Shown: positions 50,978-60,390, counted from the stretch's first letter. The stretch is DNA of 64,000 nt from CBDCFV01 sp963664625 (GCA_963664625.1 OY761541.1:62001-126000), one strand, 5' to 3'. Notes: generated by a model from the letters alone, not told the origin. Program-made: numbers and translations.

Positions 50978-51307
50978 TCAGGAGACCTTGGGCCGCTTCA
51001 CCCACTCCGAGTCCTTCGGATATACCGGGGTAGCGACGCTGCGCTCAATCTCTCCGTCAAACCAGTCTGCCACCTCTTCCCGCCACTTGAGATAGTGAGG
51101 CGCGGCCCGGTGGGCTTCCACCGCCGCTTCATCTTGGTAGATTTCATACAAGTGGACCCGGTTGGGGTCTTCGTTGTCTTGCAGCACGTCGAATTGCAGG
51201 CAGCCCGGCTCGTCGTTGTTGGAACCCCGCGCGTCCCCTTCCAGCGACGCCATGAACGAATCCTTGTGCTCCGGCTTGATCTTGAAGGTAACTATCAACC
51301 CTATCAT
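50978..51307 (-). CDS. Antibiotic biosynthesis monooxygenase (ABM) domain protein
   Basis: A 109-residue protein from ATG at 51307 (MIGLIVTFKIKPEHKDSFMASLEGDARGSNNDEPGCLQFDVLQDNED), with GAGGAGAC upstream. The longer frame to 51439 is rejected. VHLYEIYQDEAAVEAHRAAPHYLKWREEV completes the dimeric alpha-beta barrel fold of the YgiN/ABM family, which includes quinol monooxygenases and haem-degrading enzymes. Function not fixed. Convergent with the aminotransferase gene. Confidence 0.9.
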   Translation of the reverse strand: MIGLIVTFKIKPEHKDSFMASLEGDARGSNNDEPGCLQFDVLQDNEDPNRVHLYEIYQDEAAVEAHRAAPHYLKWREEVADWFDGEIERSVATPVYPKDSEWVKRPKVS

Positions 51308-51459
51308 TTCGTCTCCTCGGCTGGTGTCAAATGGATACCGGCTATAGTGTAGCCGGGTCATGTTGAGTGTACAAGCGACGGCGCGATGCGGGCCACCCGT
51401 GGATGACATGCCATGCCCAGCGTTGTAAAATGGCTTCACCTGCCAATGGGAGGTTGTTC

Positions 51460-51675
51460 ATGGCTGATATACCTGTTGTATACACGTTGACCGTTTGCCC
51501 GGCCTGCGACCATTTGCGCGCCGCTTGGGCCAGGGAGGGCATTGCCTACGAGGAGAAGAGGGTCGACCAGAGCCAGGACACGTTGGACGAGGCACTGCTC
51601 TACGGTGACTCCGTCCCGATAATCGTCTACCCCGATGGAAAAGTGGAAATCGGGTACGACGGCAAGCGCGGTTGA
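51460..51675 (+). CDS. Glutaredoxin-like small thioredoxin-fold protein
   Basis: A 71-residue protein starting MADIPVVYTLTVCPACDHLRAAWAREGIAYEEKRVD. CPAC (residues 13-16) is the redox motif, and SVPIIVYPDGKVEIGYDG carries the cis-proline and the glycine pair of glutaredoxins. ATG at 51460 has GGGAGG upstream; the open frame from 51367 is not supported. Probably a disulfide reductase or metal carrier. The thioredoxin-like gene follows in the same direction. Confidence 0.88.
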   Translation: MADIPVVYTLTVCPACDHLRAAWAREGIAYEEKRVDQSQDTLDEALLYGDSVPIIVYPDGKVEIGYDGKRG

Positions 51676-51748
51676 GAAATAGGCTGACGGGCCGGGAGCC
51701 CGCCACCGATTGATTACCAAGCAGCCAGACTCTGAGAAGTACCCACTC

Positions 51749-51795
51749 CGTCATTCCCGCGCAGCAACGTCATTCCCGCGCAGGCGGGAACCCAT
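51749..51795. repeat. REP-like hairpin repeat, family A (1.5 copies in tandem)
   Basis: CGTCATTCCCGCGCAG, then a 2-bp link and a full unit CGTCATTCCCGCGCAGGCGG-GAACCC. Same partial-plus-full layout as at 21488. Confidence 0.8.
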
Positions 51796-51866
51796 GTGTC
51801 CACCATCAAACTTTGAGACAAACGGACGCCGGTCATATAAGCAGGGCGTATGAAAGGAGTATAGAG

Positions 51867-52451
51867 ATGGTCAGGGAAACCAGCGTAGTAACCCCGGAAC
51901 GGTTCTCGGAGGGCTTTACCTATGAGTCCTATATCGAGCAGATCAAGGTCAACAAGGCCAGGTTCGACGAGTTCTACAACAGCTTTGGCGTGACTGCGGA
52001 AGACGCCGAGGCGTTGAAAGAGTTGAGCAGCCGCCCCAACGGCCCGGCCAAGATGTTGGTGCTGGGCGAGGACTGGTGCGGCGACGTGATTCGCGGCCTG
52101 CCGGTGCTGGCCCGGATGGCCGAGGTAGCCGGTTGGGAAATGAGCGTCTTTCCCAGGGACCAGCACCACGACATCATGAACGAGTTCCTCAAGAACGGAC
52201 AGTGGATGTCCATACCCGTAGCGGTGTTCTATACCAAGGACCACCAGTACATCTGCCACTGGATCGAGCGCCCGGAGTCCGCTGAGCGGGAAATGCAGGA
52301 GATCGAGGAAGCGATACGGGCGGAAAACCCGGACATCAGCGACCCCGATTTCGGCAGAGAACGGCGCCAGCGCACCGCAGCCCGGGCGGAAGACTGGCAA
52401 CAGGATAGCGTCAAGGAGATAAGGGAACTGCTCGCCAGGAGCATCGGCTAA
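51867..52451 (+). CDS. Thioredoxin-family protein with WCGD motif
   Basis: A 194-residue protein. ATG at 51867 (MVRETSVVTPERFSEGFTYESYIEQIKVNKARFDEFYNSFG) follows AAAGGAGT. LVLGEDWCGDVIRGLPVLARMAEVAGWEMSVFPRD is a thioredoxin beta-alpha-beta unit in which the second cysteine of CxxC is absent (WCGDV), as in a known subgroup of single-cysteine thioredoxin-like proteins. SIPVAVFYTKDHQYICHWIERP gives the cis-proline. A charged helical tail follows. Redox partner unknown; a peroxidase or chaperone role is possible. Confidence 0.85.
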   Translation: MVRETSVVTPERFSEGFTYESYIEQIKVNKARFDEFYNSFGVTAEDAEALKELSSRPNGPAKMLVLGEDWCGDVIRGLPVLARMAEVAGWEMSVFPRDQHHDIMNEFLKNGQWMSIPVAVFYTKDHQYICHWIERPESAEREMQEIEEAIRAENPDISDPDFGRERRQRTAARAEDWQQDSVKEIRELLARSIG

Positions 52452-52454
52452 CCC

Positions 52455-52579
52455 TTAGAAACTATGTCAAAACGTCGCGCACCATCCAAATCGTCATTCC
52501 CGCGAATGCGGGAATCCATCGGCTGCCGTAGCGAGTTAGGAAACATCAGCAGGAATAGTTGGTTCTGAGATAGTTTCTT
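52455..52579. repeat. Composite palindromic repeat: family A hairpin with outer arms
   Basis: Left arm TTAGAAACTATGTCAAAA (52455-52472), central REP hairpin (52492-52519), right arm TTCTGAGATAGTTTCTT (52563-52579). The arms are inverted repeats. The right part GGAATAGTTGGTTCTGAGAT (from 52552) recurs at 60363 with one change. This shows that the simple hairpins elsewhere may be cores of a larger, about 125-bp element. Confidence 0.75.
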
Positions 52580-52620
52580 TGCTGTTCGATACACAATCGG
52601 ACTCAGTGGGATTCCGACAT

Positions 52621-52655
52621 CCGGGGCCGGAATGCAAATCACCGGCCCCGGTTTT
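52621..52655 (+). terminator. Strong hairpin terminator
   Basis: CCGGGGCCGG (52621-52630), 11-nt loop, CCGGCCCCGG (52642-52651), then TTTT. It lies between the convergent thioredoxin-like and MFS genes, 8 bp from the MFS stop codon. Confidence 0.85.
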
Positions 52656-52662
52656 ATGTGGT

Positions 52663-54000
52663 CTATTCCGGCGGGCGCGGGTCGCCAAGGGGCAGGAACA
52701 GGGCGGCGCCGCCGAAACTGACCACCGCCAAGGCCGTGAAGGGGATCGTGTAACTCCCCTCCAAGTCGAACATTATGCCGGCAAACAGTGGAAACACCAG
52801 CAACATGACGTTCATCGGGATCATCGACACTCCTGTAATGCTGGCAAATGCTTTCCTTCCAAAATACACTCCCCGGATTGCCGTCGTCAGCGGGGTACGC
52901 CCGCCGAAGCCGATGCCCAGCAACACGCCGCCCAAGTATGCTATCAAAAGGCTATGGGCCGCCAGCAATACCACCACCGAAAAGGCCTGCACAACCGAAA
53001 ACCCGAAAAGCGCCCACCGGATGGGAACGCGGTCGCCCACGTATCCGCCGATCAACGTGAACAAAGCGCCAACGCCGGTATAGGTGGACACTACCCAGCC
53101 CACCGTCTGCAACGAGAATCCCCGGTCATAGAGCATCGGGCCGAGGTGCACCGTCAGGGTTACGATGACGATGGACGTGCAGGCGTGCCCCATGGTGATA
53201 AGCCAGAAGGCCTTGGTGCGCAATGCCTGTTGCCAAGTGTATTCCGGTCCCTCATCCGCTGCGGCTTGGCTCCCGGTCCGGTTATTGGGGTAGTCTTCCG
53301 ATGGTCCGCCGTCAGGCCTTTGGCCGTACTGTTCAGGCCTGTCGCGGACCAAGCGGGACATCGGATATGCCAGCAGGATGGTCGCCACTCCCAAGCCAAC
53401 GGCGGTTGCCCGCCAACCGGGCCTGCCAGGGTAGTCCGGGTCTATGGACCAAGCCAAAGCGGGCACCCCGACTACGCCGCCCATGGAGAACCCTTCCATT
53501 GCCAACGACATTGCCGTGGAACGCCTTCTCTGGAACCAGTGGTTCAACGCCGTCATCATCGGCAGCCACGACCCCAGACCGGCGCCCATGCTCATAAGCA
53601 TGAACGCCGCGTAGAACTGCCATAGATGTTCAATTCGGCCGAATACAACGAAGCCCAGCCCCAGTATGGGAAGCCCGATCAGGATCATTTTGCGCGGTCC
53701 CAGCTTGTCGATCATGTAACCGGCGACAGGACCCATGATGGAGCCTTCCACTCGGGTCAGGGAGAAAGCCAACGACAGTTGGGTCCTGCTCCAAGGAAAG
53801 GTCCGTTCCAGCACCACGAACCACGCCGGCATCCCTTGGAAAAGCGGAACGGTGCCGATGACCATGATCACGGCGGCGATGCCGGTCAGCCACCAGCCAT
53901 AAAAAATGCCCTGCCTCACCCGTCGGTTTACTTCCGGGGCTACGGCAAGGCTCATCAGGAAGAAACCCGACGAGAGGACAAGCAATCCGGCTAACGTCAT
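52663..54000 (-). CDS. Major facilitator superfamily transporter, copy 1
   Basis: A 445-residue inner-membrane carrier with about 12 transmembrane helices. MFS loop motif YMIDKLGPRKMILIGLPILGLGF, then the second-half loop GGYVGDRVPIRWALFGF. IFYGWWLTGIAAVIM near the N-terminus is typical of the oxalate/monocarboxylate (OFA, MCT-like) subgroup. The first 20 residues (MTLAGLLVLSSGFFLMSLAV) are an unusual extra hydrophobic stretch; ATG at 53955 is an alternative start that would drop most of it. Probable substrate: a small organic acid (inference). Confidence 0.9.
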   Translation of the reverse strand: MTLAGLLVLSSGFFLMSLAVAPEVNRRVRQGIFYGWWLTGIAAVIMVIGTVPLFQGMPAWFVVLERTFPWSRTQLSLAFSLTRVEGSIMGPVAGYMIDKLGPRKMILIGLPILGLGFVVFGRIEHLWQFYAAFMLMSMGAGLGSWLPMMTALNHWFQRRRSTAMSLAMEGFSMGGVVGVPALAWSIDPDYPGRPGWRATAVGLGVATILLAYPMSRLVRDRPEQYGQRPDGGPSEDYPNNRTGSQAAADEGPEYTWQQALRTKAFWLITMGHACTSIVIVTLTVHLGPMLYDRGFSLQTVGWVVSTYTGVGALFTLIGGYVGDRVPIRWALFGFSVVQAFSVVVLLAAHSLLIAYLGGVLLGIGFGGRTPLTTAIRGVYFGRKAFASITGVSMIPMNVMLLVFPLFAGIMFDLEGSYTIPFTALAVVSFGGAALFLPLGDPRPPE

Positions 54001-54203
54001 GCTATAAGCGCCATTACGAAAACCCTAAATATCAAGCACAGAATCGGTAACCTTTGGCAAAACGCCCTTTAGTGTAACGCCTGAATCAAATTGGCGAAAG
54101 ATTGCTACTTACTTCAACAACACTTAGGATGATACCCACAATCGCCGGTATAGATGACGTTGTACGGCAATGTCGCCGTTACCATCCAATGCAGGAGTAG
54201 ACG

Positions 54204-55289
54204 ATGAAGTACGGGATGTTCATGATGCCCTCCCACCCGCCGGAACGGGACCTGATTGAGGCCCACCAGTGGGACTTGGACTGTCTGGCACTGGCCGACC
54301 GGTTGGGCTTCGACGAAGCCTGGATCGGCGAGCATTTCACCAGCCCCTGGGAGCCCATACCGGCGCCTGACCTGATGATCGCGCAGGCGCTTATGCGGAC
54401 CAAGAACATCAAACTGGCCACCGGCGTTCACCTGCTTCCTTACCATCATCCCGCAGAGTTGGCCCACCGCGTTGCTTACCTGGACCACATGGCTAAGGGA
54501 AGATTCCTGTTCGGGATAGGGTCGGGTGGACTGCCAAGCGATTACGCGCTTTTCGATGTGGACGGCAACGCCGGACAGCACCGTGAGATGACCCGTGAGT
54601 CGATTGACATAATCCTCAAAATCTGGGAAAACGACGGGCCTTTCGAGTACAAGGGCAAGTTCTGGAACGTAAACCTTCCCGACACCATGTACGGAACACT
54701 CAAGTATTTCCTGGGACCGTACCAAAAGCCCCATCCGCCCATCGGCGTCGCATCGGTCAGCATCGGCTCCGAGACGCTCAAAATCGCCGGCGAACGGGGA
54801 TTCATACCCATGAGCCTGGGCTTGAATGGGGAGTACATATCCAGCCATTGGGACTCCGTGTCCGAGGGAGCGGCCCGCACCGGAAAGACGCCATCCCGGC
54901 AGGAATGGCGCATCGTCCGGGACGTTTTCGTTGCCGACAGCGACGACGAGGCCTACGAGAAGTCGGTCAACGGCATGTTGGGCCGGGTATGGCGGGACTA
55001 CCTGCTTCCCTTGTTCGAAGCCTTCAACCTGCTTGGGGTCTTCAAACACGATCCCGAGGTGCCCGACTCGGAAGTCACGCCGGAGTACATGGCCGAACAC
55101 CTGTGGCTCATAGGGTCTCCCGATACCGTCGAAGAGAAACTACGCCGCCTGTATGACCTGGCGGGCGGGTTCGGCACCCTGCTGACCCTCATCTACGATT
55201 ACATGGAAGACCAAGCCGGGTGGGAAAAGTCCATGCGGCTACTCGCCCAAGACGTAATGCCCCGCCTTGCGGAGTTGACGCCTGAGTAG
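54204..55289 (+). CDS. Luciferase-like (LLM class) flavin-dependent monooxygenase
   Basis: A 361-residue flavoenzyme: MKYGMFMMPSHPPERDLIEAHQWDLDCLALADRLGFDEAWIGEHFTSPWE, then IKLATGVHLLPYHHPAELAHRVAYLDHMAKGRFLFGIGSGGLPSDYALF and SIDIILKIWENDGPFEYKGKFWN. It resembles limonene-type and other group A/C monooxygenases acting on hydrophobic substrates. The C-terminus has IGSPDTVEEKLRRLYDLAGGFGTLLTLIYDYM. GCAGGAGTAGACG precedes the ATG. It differs clearly from the one at 35755 and is not a recent duplicate. Confidence 0.92.
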   Translation: MKYGMFMMPSHPPERDLIEAHQWDLDCLALADRLGFDEAWIGEHFTSPWEPIPAPDLMIAQALMRTKNIKLATGVHLLPYHHPAELAHRVAYLDHMAKGRFLFGIGSGGLPSDYALFDVDGNAGQHREMTRESIDIILKIWENDGPFEYKGKFWNVNLPDTMYGTLKYFLGPYQKPHPPIGVASVSIGSETLKIAGERGFIPMSLGLNGEYISSHWDSVSEGAARTGKTPSRQEWRIVRDVFVADSDDEAYEKSVNGMLGRVWRDYLLPLFEAFNLLGVFKHDPEVPDSEVTPEYMAEHLWLIGSPDTVEEKLRRLYDLAGGFGTLLTLIYDYMEDQAGWEKSMRLLAQDVMPRLAELTPE

Positions 55290-55355
55290 GGTTTGCCAGA
55301 GCCGCCTGCCGAGACGCTGCGGCAATACATAACTGCACAGCCAAGGAGTGCCACA

Positions 55356-55853
55356 GTGGCAACCACAGAGGAACTATCCAACCGCTATTTTCAGATGAGC
55401 CAATCCCTCATCCGCCAAGCCCAAATAGAACTGGATGAAGCAGAAGACTACGCGCAGGCATCCGAGAAGGCATGGGGTGCGGTTGCCGAGGCTCTCAAGG
55501 CCGTGGCGGTAGGCCGTAACTGGAACCATCACAGCCACGGAATTCTAAGGGACATCGTGACCCAGCTTTACTTGGAATTTGGCCGACCGGAACTCACTAC
55601 CCTCTTCGATACTGCGGAGGCGTTGCATATCAACTTCTACGAGAACCAGTTTGACCGGGACCAAGTACAACCCCGTATCGACCGTTGCCGTGAAATGCTG
55701 GACGAATTGGAACGTATTCTTACCTCGCAGCCTCGGCGGTTCACTCCGGCTACCCAAGAGCAAAGGCGACGGCTTGAGAGGTTGACCCGGCGCTCCCCAA
55801 CCGTTACCGCTCAAGAAGCGTCTATCGATATTGCCGGGTTGCCTCAGGTATAG
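55356..55853 (+). CDS. PaREP1/HEPN-like helical protein
   Basis: A 165-residue protein from GTG at 55356 with AAGGAG upstream; the frame from 55293 is not supported. SLIRQAQIELDEAEDYAQASEKAWGAVAEALKAVAVGRNWNHHSHGILRDIVTQL and LFDTAEALHINFYENQFDRDQVQPRIDRCREMLDEL match the archaeal/Chloroflexi PaREP1 family of HEPN-related helical bundles. The tail is arginine-rich and basic. Function unknown. The 3' end overlaps the convergent desaturase gene by 10 bp. Confidence 0.78.
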   Translation: MATTEELSNRYFQMSQSLIRQAQIELDEAEDYAQASEKAWGAVAEALKAVAVGRNWNHHSHGILRDIVTQLYLEFGRPELTTLFDTAEALHINFYENQFDRDQVQPRIDRCREMLDELERILTSQPRRFTPATQEQRRRLERLTRRSPTVTAQEASIDIAGLPQV

Positions 55854-56935
55854 GAAGCCGCCTTGCTCCGCAATGGCTGGCTCACACGGTATAGGTAGCC
55901 CAGTATTTCTGACTGGGACCGCCATATCCCGGTCTCATGGTACGGGACTCCCCGAGCCAAGCAGAACTCCCGCACCACCGCTTGGGCTTGCCCCAGCTTG
56001 TTGCGGGGCATGTTGGGGAACAGGTGGTGCTCGATCTGGTAGTTGAGGCCGCCATACATGAAGTCTACTACGGGGTTGGGCCGGATGTTGCGGGCGGTCA
56101 GCACCTGCTGGCGAAGGAAGTCCATATCGTTGCCGGCATCCAATATGGGCATCCCCTTATGGTTCGGGGCGAAGACCGACCCCATGTGCAGGCCGAACAG
56201 CAACTGGTGCACTACGATGAACAGGACCGCGTGCCACGGGTTGAGCAGCCAGAAAACCAACCCCAGATAAGCCACGAAATGCCCTGCGAAAAGCAGCGGC
56301 TCGATAACCGGGTACTTGACCCTGTTGTGCATCAGGTACTGGATGCCGGCAAGGCGCAGCCCGAAGCCGCCTTCCAAGGCCAGCAACGGGAAAAAGAACA
56401 GGTGCTGATACCGGACTATCAGCCGGTAAAAGCCTCCCTTTTGAAGCGCTTCCTCTTCACTGAAGGCCAAGACGGGTATGTCGATGTCCGGGTCCAAACC
56501 GGTCTGGTTGGGGTTGCTGTGATGCCGGTTGTGCTTGTCCACCCACCAAGTCCGCTCCATCCCCAATAGGAAACTGATCCCAAGACCAACAATATCGTTC
56601 CAGCGGTTCGACCGGAAAATCTGGCGGTGCCCCGCGTCATGTCCCAGGAACCCGATCCGGGCGAAAACGACCGAGAGGAACACGGCGTCCAGGATCACCA
56701 GCCACAGATTGTCCACCAAGGCCAGGAATACAAAGCCAAGGACCAGAAGGCCCAGCGTGACTACTGCATCAAGGGCATAGTAACGCAGCTGTTTCTCCAG
56801 CAGACCCTGACGCCTGACAATGCGGGCCAACTCCAGGTAGTCGGCCGATGGAGAGGCCCGGTTGCCGCCAATTGCTATTGTGCTGTCCATTGCTGCCATG
56901 TCATCAGTGCTTCCCGCGATAGTAGACTTCAACAC
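55844..56935 (-). CDS. Membrane fatty acid desaturase, front-end (QIEHH) type
   Basis: A 363-residue (or slightly shorter) di-iron membrane desaturase. Three histidine boxes: HDAGH in RIGFLGHDAGHRQIF, HNRHH in WWVDKHNRHHSNPN, and QIEHH in GGLNYQIEHHLFPNMPRN. The third box with Gln is the hallmark of front-end (delta-5/6-like) desaturases. No cytochrome b5 domain is fused, so an external electron donor is needed. About four membrane spans lie between the boxes. The start is uncertain: GTG at 56935, or ATG at 56899 or 56890. Confidence 0.92.
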   Translation of the reverse strand: MLKSTIAGSTDDMAAMDSTIAIGGNRASPSADYLELARIVRRQGLLEKQLRYYALDAVVTLGLLVLGFVFLALVDNLWLVILDAVFLSVVFARIGFLGHDAGHRQIFRSNRWNDIVGLGISFLLGMERTWWVDKHNRHHSNPNQTGLDPDIDIPVLAFSEEEALQKGGFYRLIVRYQHLFFFPLLALEGGFGLRLAGIQYLMHNRVKYPVIEPLLFAGHFVAYLGLVFWLLNPWHAVLFIVVHQLLFGLHMGSVFAPNHKGMPILDAGNDMDFLRQQVLTARNIRPNPVVDFMYGGLNYQIEHHLFPNMPRNKLGQAQAVVREFCLARGVPYHETGIWRSQSEILGYLYRVSQPLRSKAASYT

Positions 56936-56949
56936 AACCGGCGCAAGGT

Positions 56950-59900
56950 TTAAGGGGCGGGCTTGGGAACAATCGCGGGAATTTCAAGCTCGTGCACCAG
57001 GTCCATGAACTTCGGGATCTCCTCTTCTATAACATCGGTAAGACGCTGCGTTTGCATGTCGATGCGTCCGCCTATTTCCTCGAACACCTGGTAGGTCTGC
57101 TGCGGCGGTACGAAGTCGGCGCCGCCGACCACGGCCATCAACTCGGCCAGTTGCCGGTTGAGCTTGACCGGCAGGTGGAGACGCTGACGTGCCCCGATAT
57201 GCCCGGTCTGAATCAGCTCGCTTTCGATGTCGTTGAGAGACTGCTTGATAGCTTCCCCCGTGTCAATCAAGGCTTGGTGAGACTCGGAATCGCCGGCCCG
57301 TTGCTCCCATTCCTCCACCTGGCTCCTTACGCTGCGCAGCCGCATGATGTCCCGGTGGGTGTCGGAAACCTTGTCCCTGATCTGAATCAAAAACCGGAAC
57401 TGGGCGTCCAGGTCCTCCTGGCTGGCGGCAACGCGCGGGTCTTTGACTATATCGAATGTGTGGGTCTGGGATTGTTGCCCCACCGACAGCCGGACTTCGT
57501 AGGAGCCGGGAGGCGCCATTGGCCCGGTGGCAATATCTTCGGTTGTTTTGTCCCCCGGCACCTTCTCGCTCAGGGGATAACGCATGTCCCAAACGAACCG
57601 GTTCATTCCGGGTTGATCGGACAGCAGGGGTTCCTGATCCGAATCGTCCGCCTTCTCCCCGGCGGACGATTTATTGGACCACGTCTTGATCACCGTGCCG
57701 GCAGCGTCCGATATGGTGAGGTTGATCTCCTCCTCGGGGGACTCATCCAGGTAGTAGAAAATCATTACGCCGTGAGGCGGATTCTCGCCCCCATCCAACA
57801 CCTGCCGGACTGCTTGGCCCTGGGGCCCAGGGGACTCGACGAAGGTCACGTCGGCGCCCATCGCCATTCGGTATCTCTTCCCGGAAGCGGGTTTCCTTCC
57901 GGGCAAGGGAGACCGTAGGCGTTGGGTCTCGGCGGGCTTCAGCAACTGGAAAGCTCCGTCCGCAAGGCCGTCGGCCGCCTGCTGGACTTGGCCAAGGTTG
58001 TCCAATACCCAGAAGGACCTGCCATGAGTGGCCGCCACCAAGTCGTTTTCCTTGACCAGGAGATCGTACACCGGAACCGTGGGCAGGTTCGCTTGGAGGG
58101 ACCGCCAGGACTCGCCGTCGTCAAACGAGACGTATACCCCGGTCTCCGTACCCGCGTAGAGCAGGCCGGGCCGCGCCGGGTCTTCCCGGATGACCCTGGT
58201 GTAGTCGTGCGTCGGGATATTCCCCGCTATCTCGGTCCAGGTAGCGCCGTAGTCGCTGGTCTTGTAGAGCATGGGCCGTGGTTCATCCAGCTTGTACCGT
58301 GTTGCCGCGATGTAGGCGGTGGCCGGGTCGTGGGGCGAGACCTCAATCATGCTGACCAGCGTGAACGGAGGCATTCCGGGCGGTGTAACCTGCTCCCAGT
58401 TTTCACCACCGTCTCTGGATATATGCACCAGCCCGTCATCGGAACCGGCCCAGAAGACCCCCTTCTCATGCGGAGACTCCAGGAAAGCGAAAATGGTGCC
58501 GTACACCTCCGCGCCGGAGGTGTCCTTGGTGATGGGCCCGCCGGACGGCTCCATCTTGGTAACGTCCTGGCGGGTCAGGTCGGGGCTGATGGCTTCCCAA
58601 CTCGTCCCCTCGTCGGTGGAACGAAAGACCATGTTGCCGGTCACGTACAGGACGTTTGAGTCATGGGGCGAGAACTGGATGGGAAAGGTCCACTGGAAAC
58701 GGTACTTCATCTCCTTGCTGCCCCGGCCCGTCATCAGTTCGGGCCAGACGGTAATCAAGCGCATCTGCCCCGTATCGTGATCGTAGCGGATCAAGTTGCC
58801 CCCGCCGCCGGCGGAACTGCCTATCGCGCCGGAAAAGACCACGTTGGGGTTTTCGGGATGGACGACGATGTAGCCGCTTTCGGAGGTGCCCACGGTATAG
58901 CAGTCGCCCCACGGGATGGCGCCCTTGTGGCTGCGGGAAGGGACGGCGATGGCGGTGTTGTCCTGCTGGGTGCCGTAGACCCGGTAAGGGTACCGGTTGT
59001 CGGCGGCAACGTGGTAGAACTGGGCGGTCAACTGGTTGTAGATGGTGGACCAGGTCTCTCCGCCATTGAAGCTGACGCAGGCCCCGCCGTCGTTGCCCTC
59101 TATCATGCGGAGGGGATTGTTGGGGTCTATCCAAAGATCGTGGTTGTCGCCGTGGGGTGTGCTGACCTGTTCGAAGGTCTTCCCGCCGTCCACCGACTTC
59201 CAAGCTTGGTAGTTCAGCGACCAGACGGTGTCGGCATCCACGGGATCGGCGAAAATATGTTCGTAATACCAGGGACGCCCGTGGATATCCTGGTTGTCGG
59301 TGACCAGTTCCCAAGTAGCCCCAGCGTCGTCGGACCTGTACAGGCCGGCGTCATCGGCCTCCACGGTGGCCCAGACCCGCCCGGCCTTGGCTGGAGAGGC
59401 GGCGATGCCAATGCGCCCCTTCAGTCCCTTGGGCAGGCCCGGATTGTCGGTCAGTTCCTGCCAAGTATCCCCGCCGTCCACCGACTTGAAGATGCCGGAG
59501 CCTTCTCCGCCGCTGGTCAGGCTCCACGGGGTGCGCAGCGTTTCCCATAGAGCGGCGTACAGTATTCTCGGATTGGTGGCGTCTATCGACAGGTCGATGG
59601 CGCCCGACTTGTCGTCGCGGTACAGCACTCGCTCCCAATTCTTGCCGCCGTCCCGGGACCGGAACACGCCGCGCTGTTTGTTGGGGCCGAAGGCATGGCC
59701 CAGTGCCGCCACGTAGACCAAATCAGGGTTCTGGGGATGGACACGGACCCGGGCGATGTGCCGTGTGTCTTCCAGACCCAAGTGCACCCAGGTCTTGCCG
59801 GCGTCAGTGGAACGGTATACGCCGTCGCCGTAGGACACGTCGCCCCTTATACAACACTCTCCCATGCCGATGTAGATAACGTTGCGGTCCGAGTCGGCGA

Positions 59901-60150
59901 CGGTGATGGCTCCAACCGCCGCCGTGTTAAGGAACCCGTCGGACACGTTTTCCCAGTAAACGCCTCCGTCGTAGGTCTTCCACACGCCGCCGGCGCAGGC
60001 CCCGAAGTAAAACACCATTGGCTCCACCGGGTCCCCGGCAACTGCCACCACGCGGCCGCCCCGGGGCGGGCCTATGCAGCGCCACTGCACAGCACCCAAG
60101 ACGTCCGGCGCGCCGGTTTTCGAGTCGGCTTGACTTCCATTTACAGCCAT
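56950..60150 (-). CDS. Large BNR/sortilin-like beta-propeller protein
   Basis: A 1066-residue protein from ATG at 60150 (MAVNGSQADSKTG), with AGAGGTG upstream; the frame runs on to 60216. It contains many BNR/Asp-box repeats (S-x-D-x-G-x-T-W), such as YRSTDAGKTWVHLG, FRSRDGGKNWERV, FKSVDGGDTWQEL, YRSDDAGATWELV and HISRDGGENWEQV, as in sortilin/VPS10-type propellers and glycosidase-like sialidase folds. The last 300 residues carry an Ig-like segment (PPGSYEVRLSVGQQSQTHTFDIVKDPR) and a helical tail. No signal peptide is visible, although most relatives are secreted. The catalytic nature is unproven. Confidence 0.88.
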   Translation of the reverse strand: MAVNGSQADSKTGAPDVLGAVQWRCIGPPRGGRVVAVAGDPVEPMVFYFGACAGGVWKTYDGGVYWENVSDGFLNTAAVGAITVADSDRNVIYIGMGECCIRGDVSYGDGVYRSTDAGKTWVHLGLEDTRHIARVRVHPQNPDLVYVAALGHAFGPNKQRGVFRSRDGGKNWERVLYRDDKSGAIDLSIDATNPRILYAALWETLRTPWSLTSGGEGSGIFKSVDGGDTWQELTDNPGLPKGLKGRIGIAASPAKAGRVWATVEADDAGLYRSDDAGATWELVTDNQDIHGRPWYYEHIFADPVDADTVWSLNYQAWKSVDGGKTFEQVSTPHGDNHDLWIDPNNPLRMIEGNDGGACVSFNGGETWSTIYNQLTAQFYHVAADNRYPYRVYGTQQDNTAIAVPSRSHKGAIPWGDCYTVGTSESGYIVVHPENPNVVFSGAIGSSAGGGGNLIRYDHDTGQMRLITVWPELMTGRGSKEMKYRFQWTFPIQFSPHDSNVLYVTGNMVFRSTDEGTSWEAISPDLTRQDVTKMEPSGGPITKDTSGAEVYGTIFAFLESPHEKGVFWAGSDDGLVHISRDGGENWEQVTPPGMPPFTLVSMIEVSPHDPATAYIAATRYKLDEPRPMLYKTSDYGATWTEIAGNIPTHDYTRVIREDPARPGLLYAGTETGVYVSFDDGESWRSLQANLPTVPVYDLLVKENDLVAATHGRSFWVLDNLGQVQQAADGLADGAFQLLKPAETQRLRSPLPGRKPASGKRYRMAMGADVTFVESPGPQGQAVRQVLDGGENPPHGVMIFYYLDESPEEEINLTISDAAGTVIKTWSNKSSAGEKADDSDQEPLLSDQPGMNRFVWDMRYPLSEKVPGDKTTEDIATGPMAPPGSYEVRLSVGQQSQTHTFDIVKDPRVAASQEDLDAQFRFLIQIRDKVSDTHRDIMRLRSVRSQVEEWEQRAGDSESHQALIDTGEAIKQSLNDIESELIQTGHIGARQRLHLPVKLNRQLAELMAVVGGADFVPPQQTYQVFEEIGGRIDMQTQRLTDVIEEEIPKFMDLVHELEIPAIVPKPAP

Positions 60151-60302
60151 GACGACACCTCTGGAATTTCTCTGGCTCCATATTACCAGAGGATACCAGA
60201 GTCCTGGCAGGGCCATCGCCCGCCCCAGGGCAATCGCGTTTTAACTATCAATGGCCGGACAGGTCAAATCTGTCGTAGAACCTTCCATCATTCCCAATTT
60301 TC

Positions 60303-60390
60303 TGTCATTCCCGCGAAGGCGGGAATCCATAGCATTCAATCAGCAACCAAGGAATATCGCCGGGAATAGTTGGTTTTGAGATAGTTTCTT
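60303..60390. repeat. REP family A hairpin plus right arm of the composite repeat
   Basis: Hairpin unit at 60303-60330, then GGAATAGTTGGTTTTGAGAT-AGTTTCTT (60363-60390), matching the right part of the element at 52455-52579. The left arm is missing, so this copy is truncated. It lies upstream of plsY. Confidence 0.75.
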
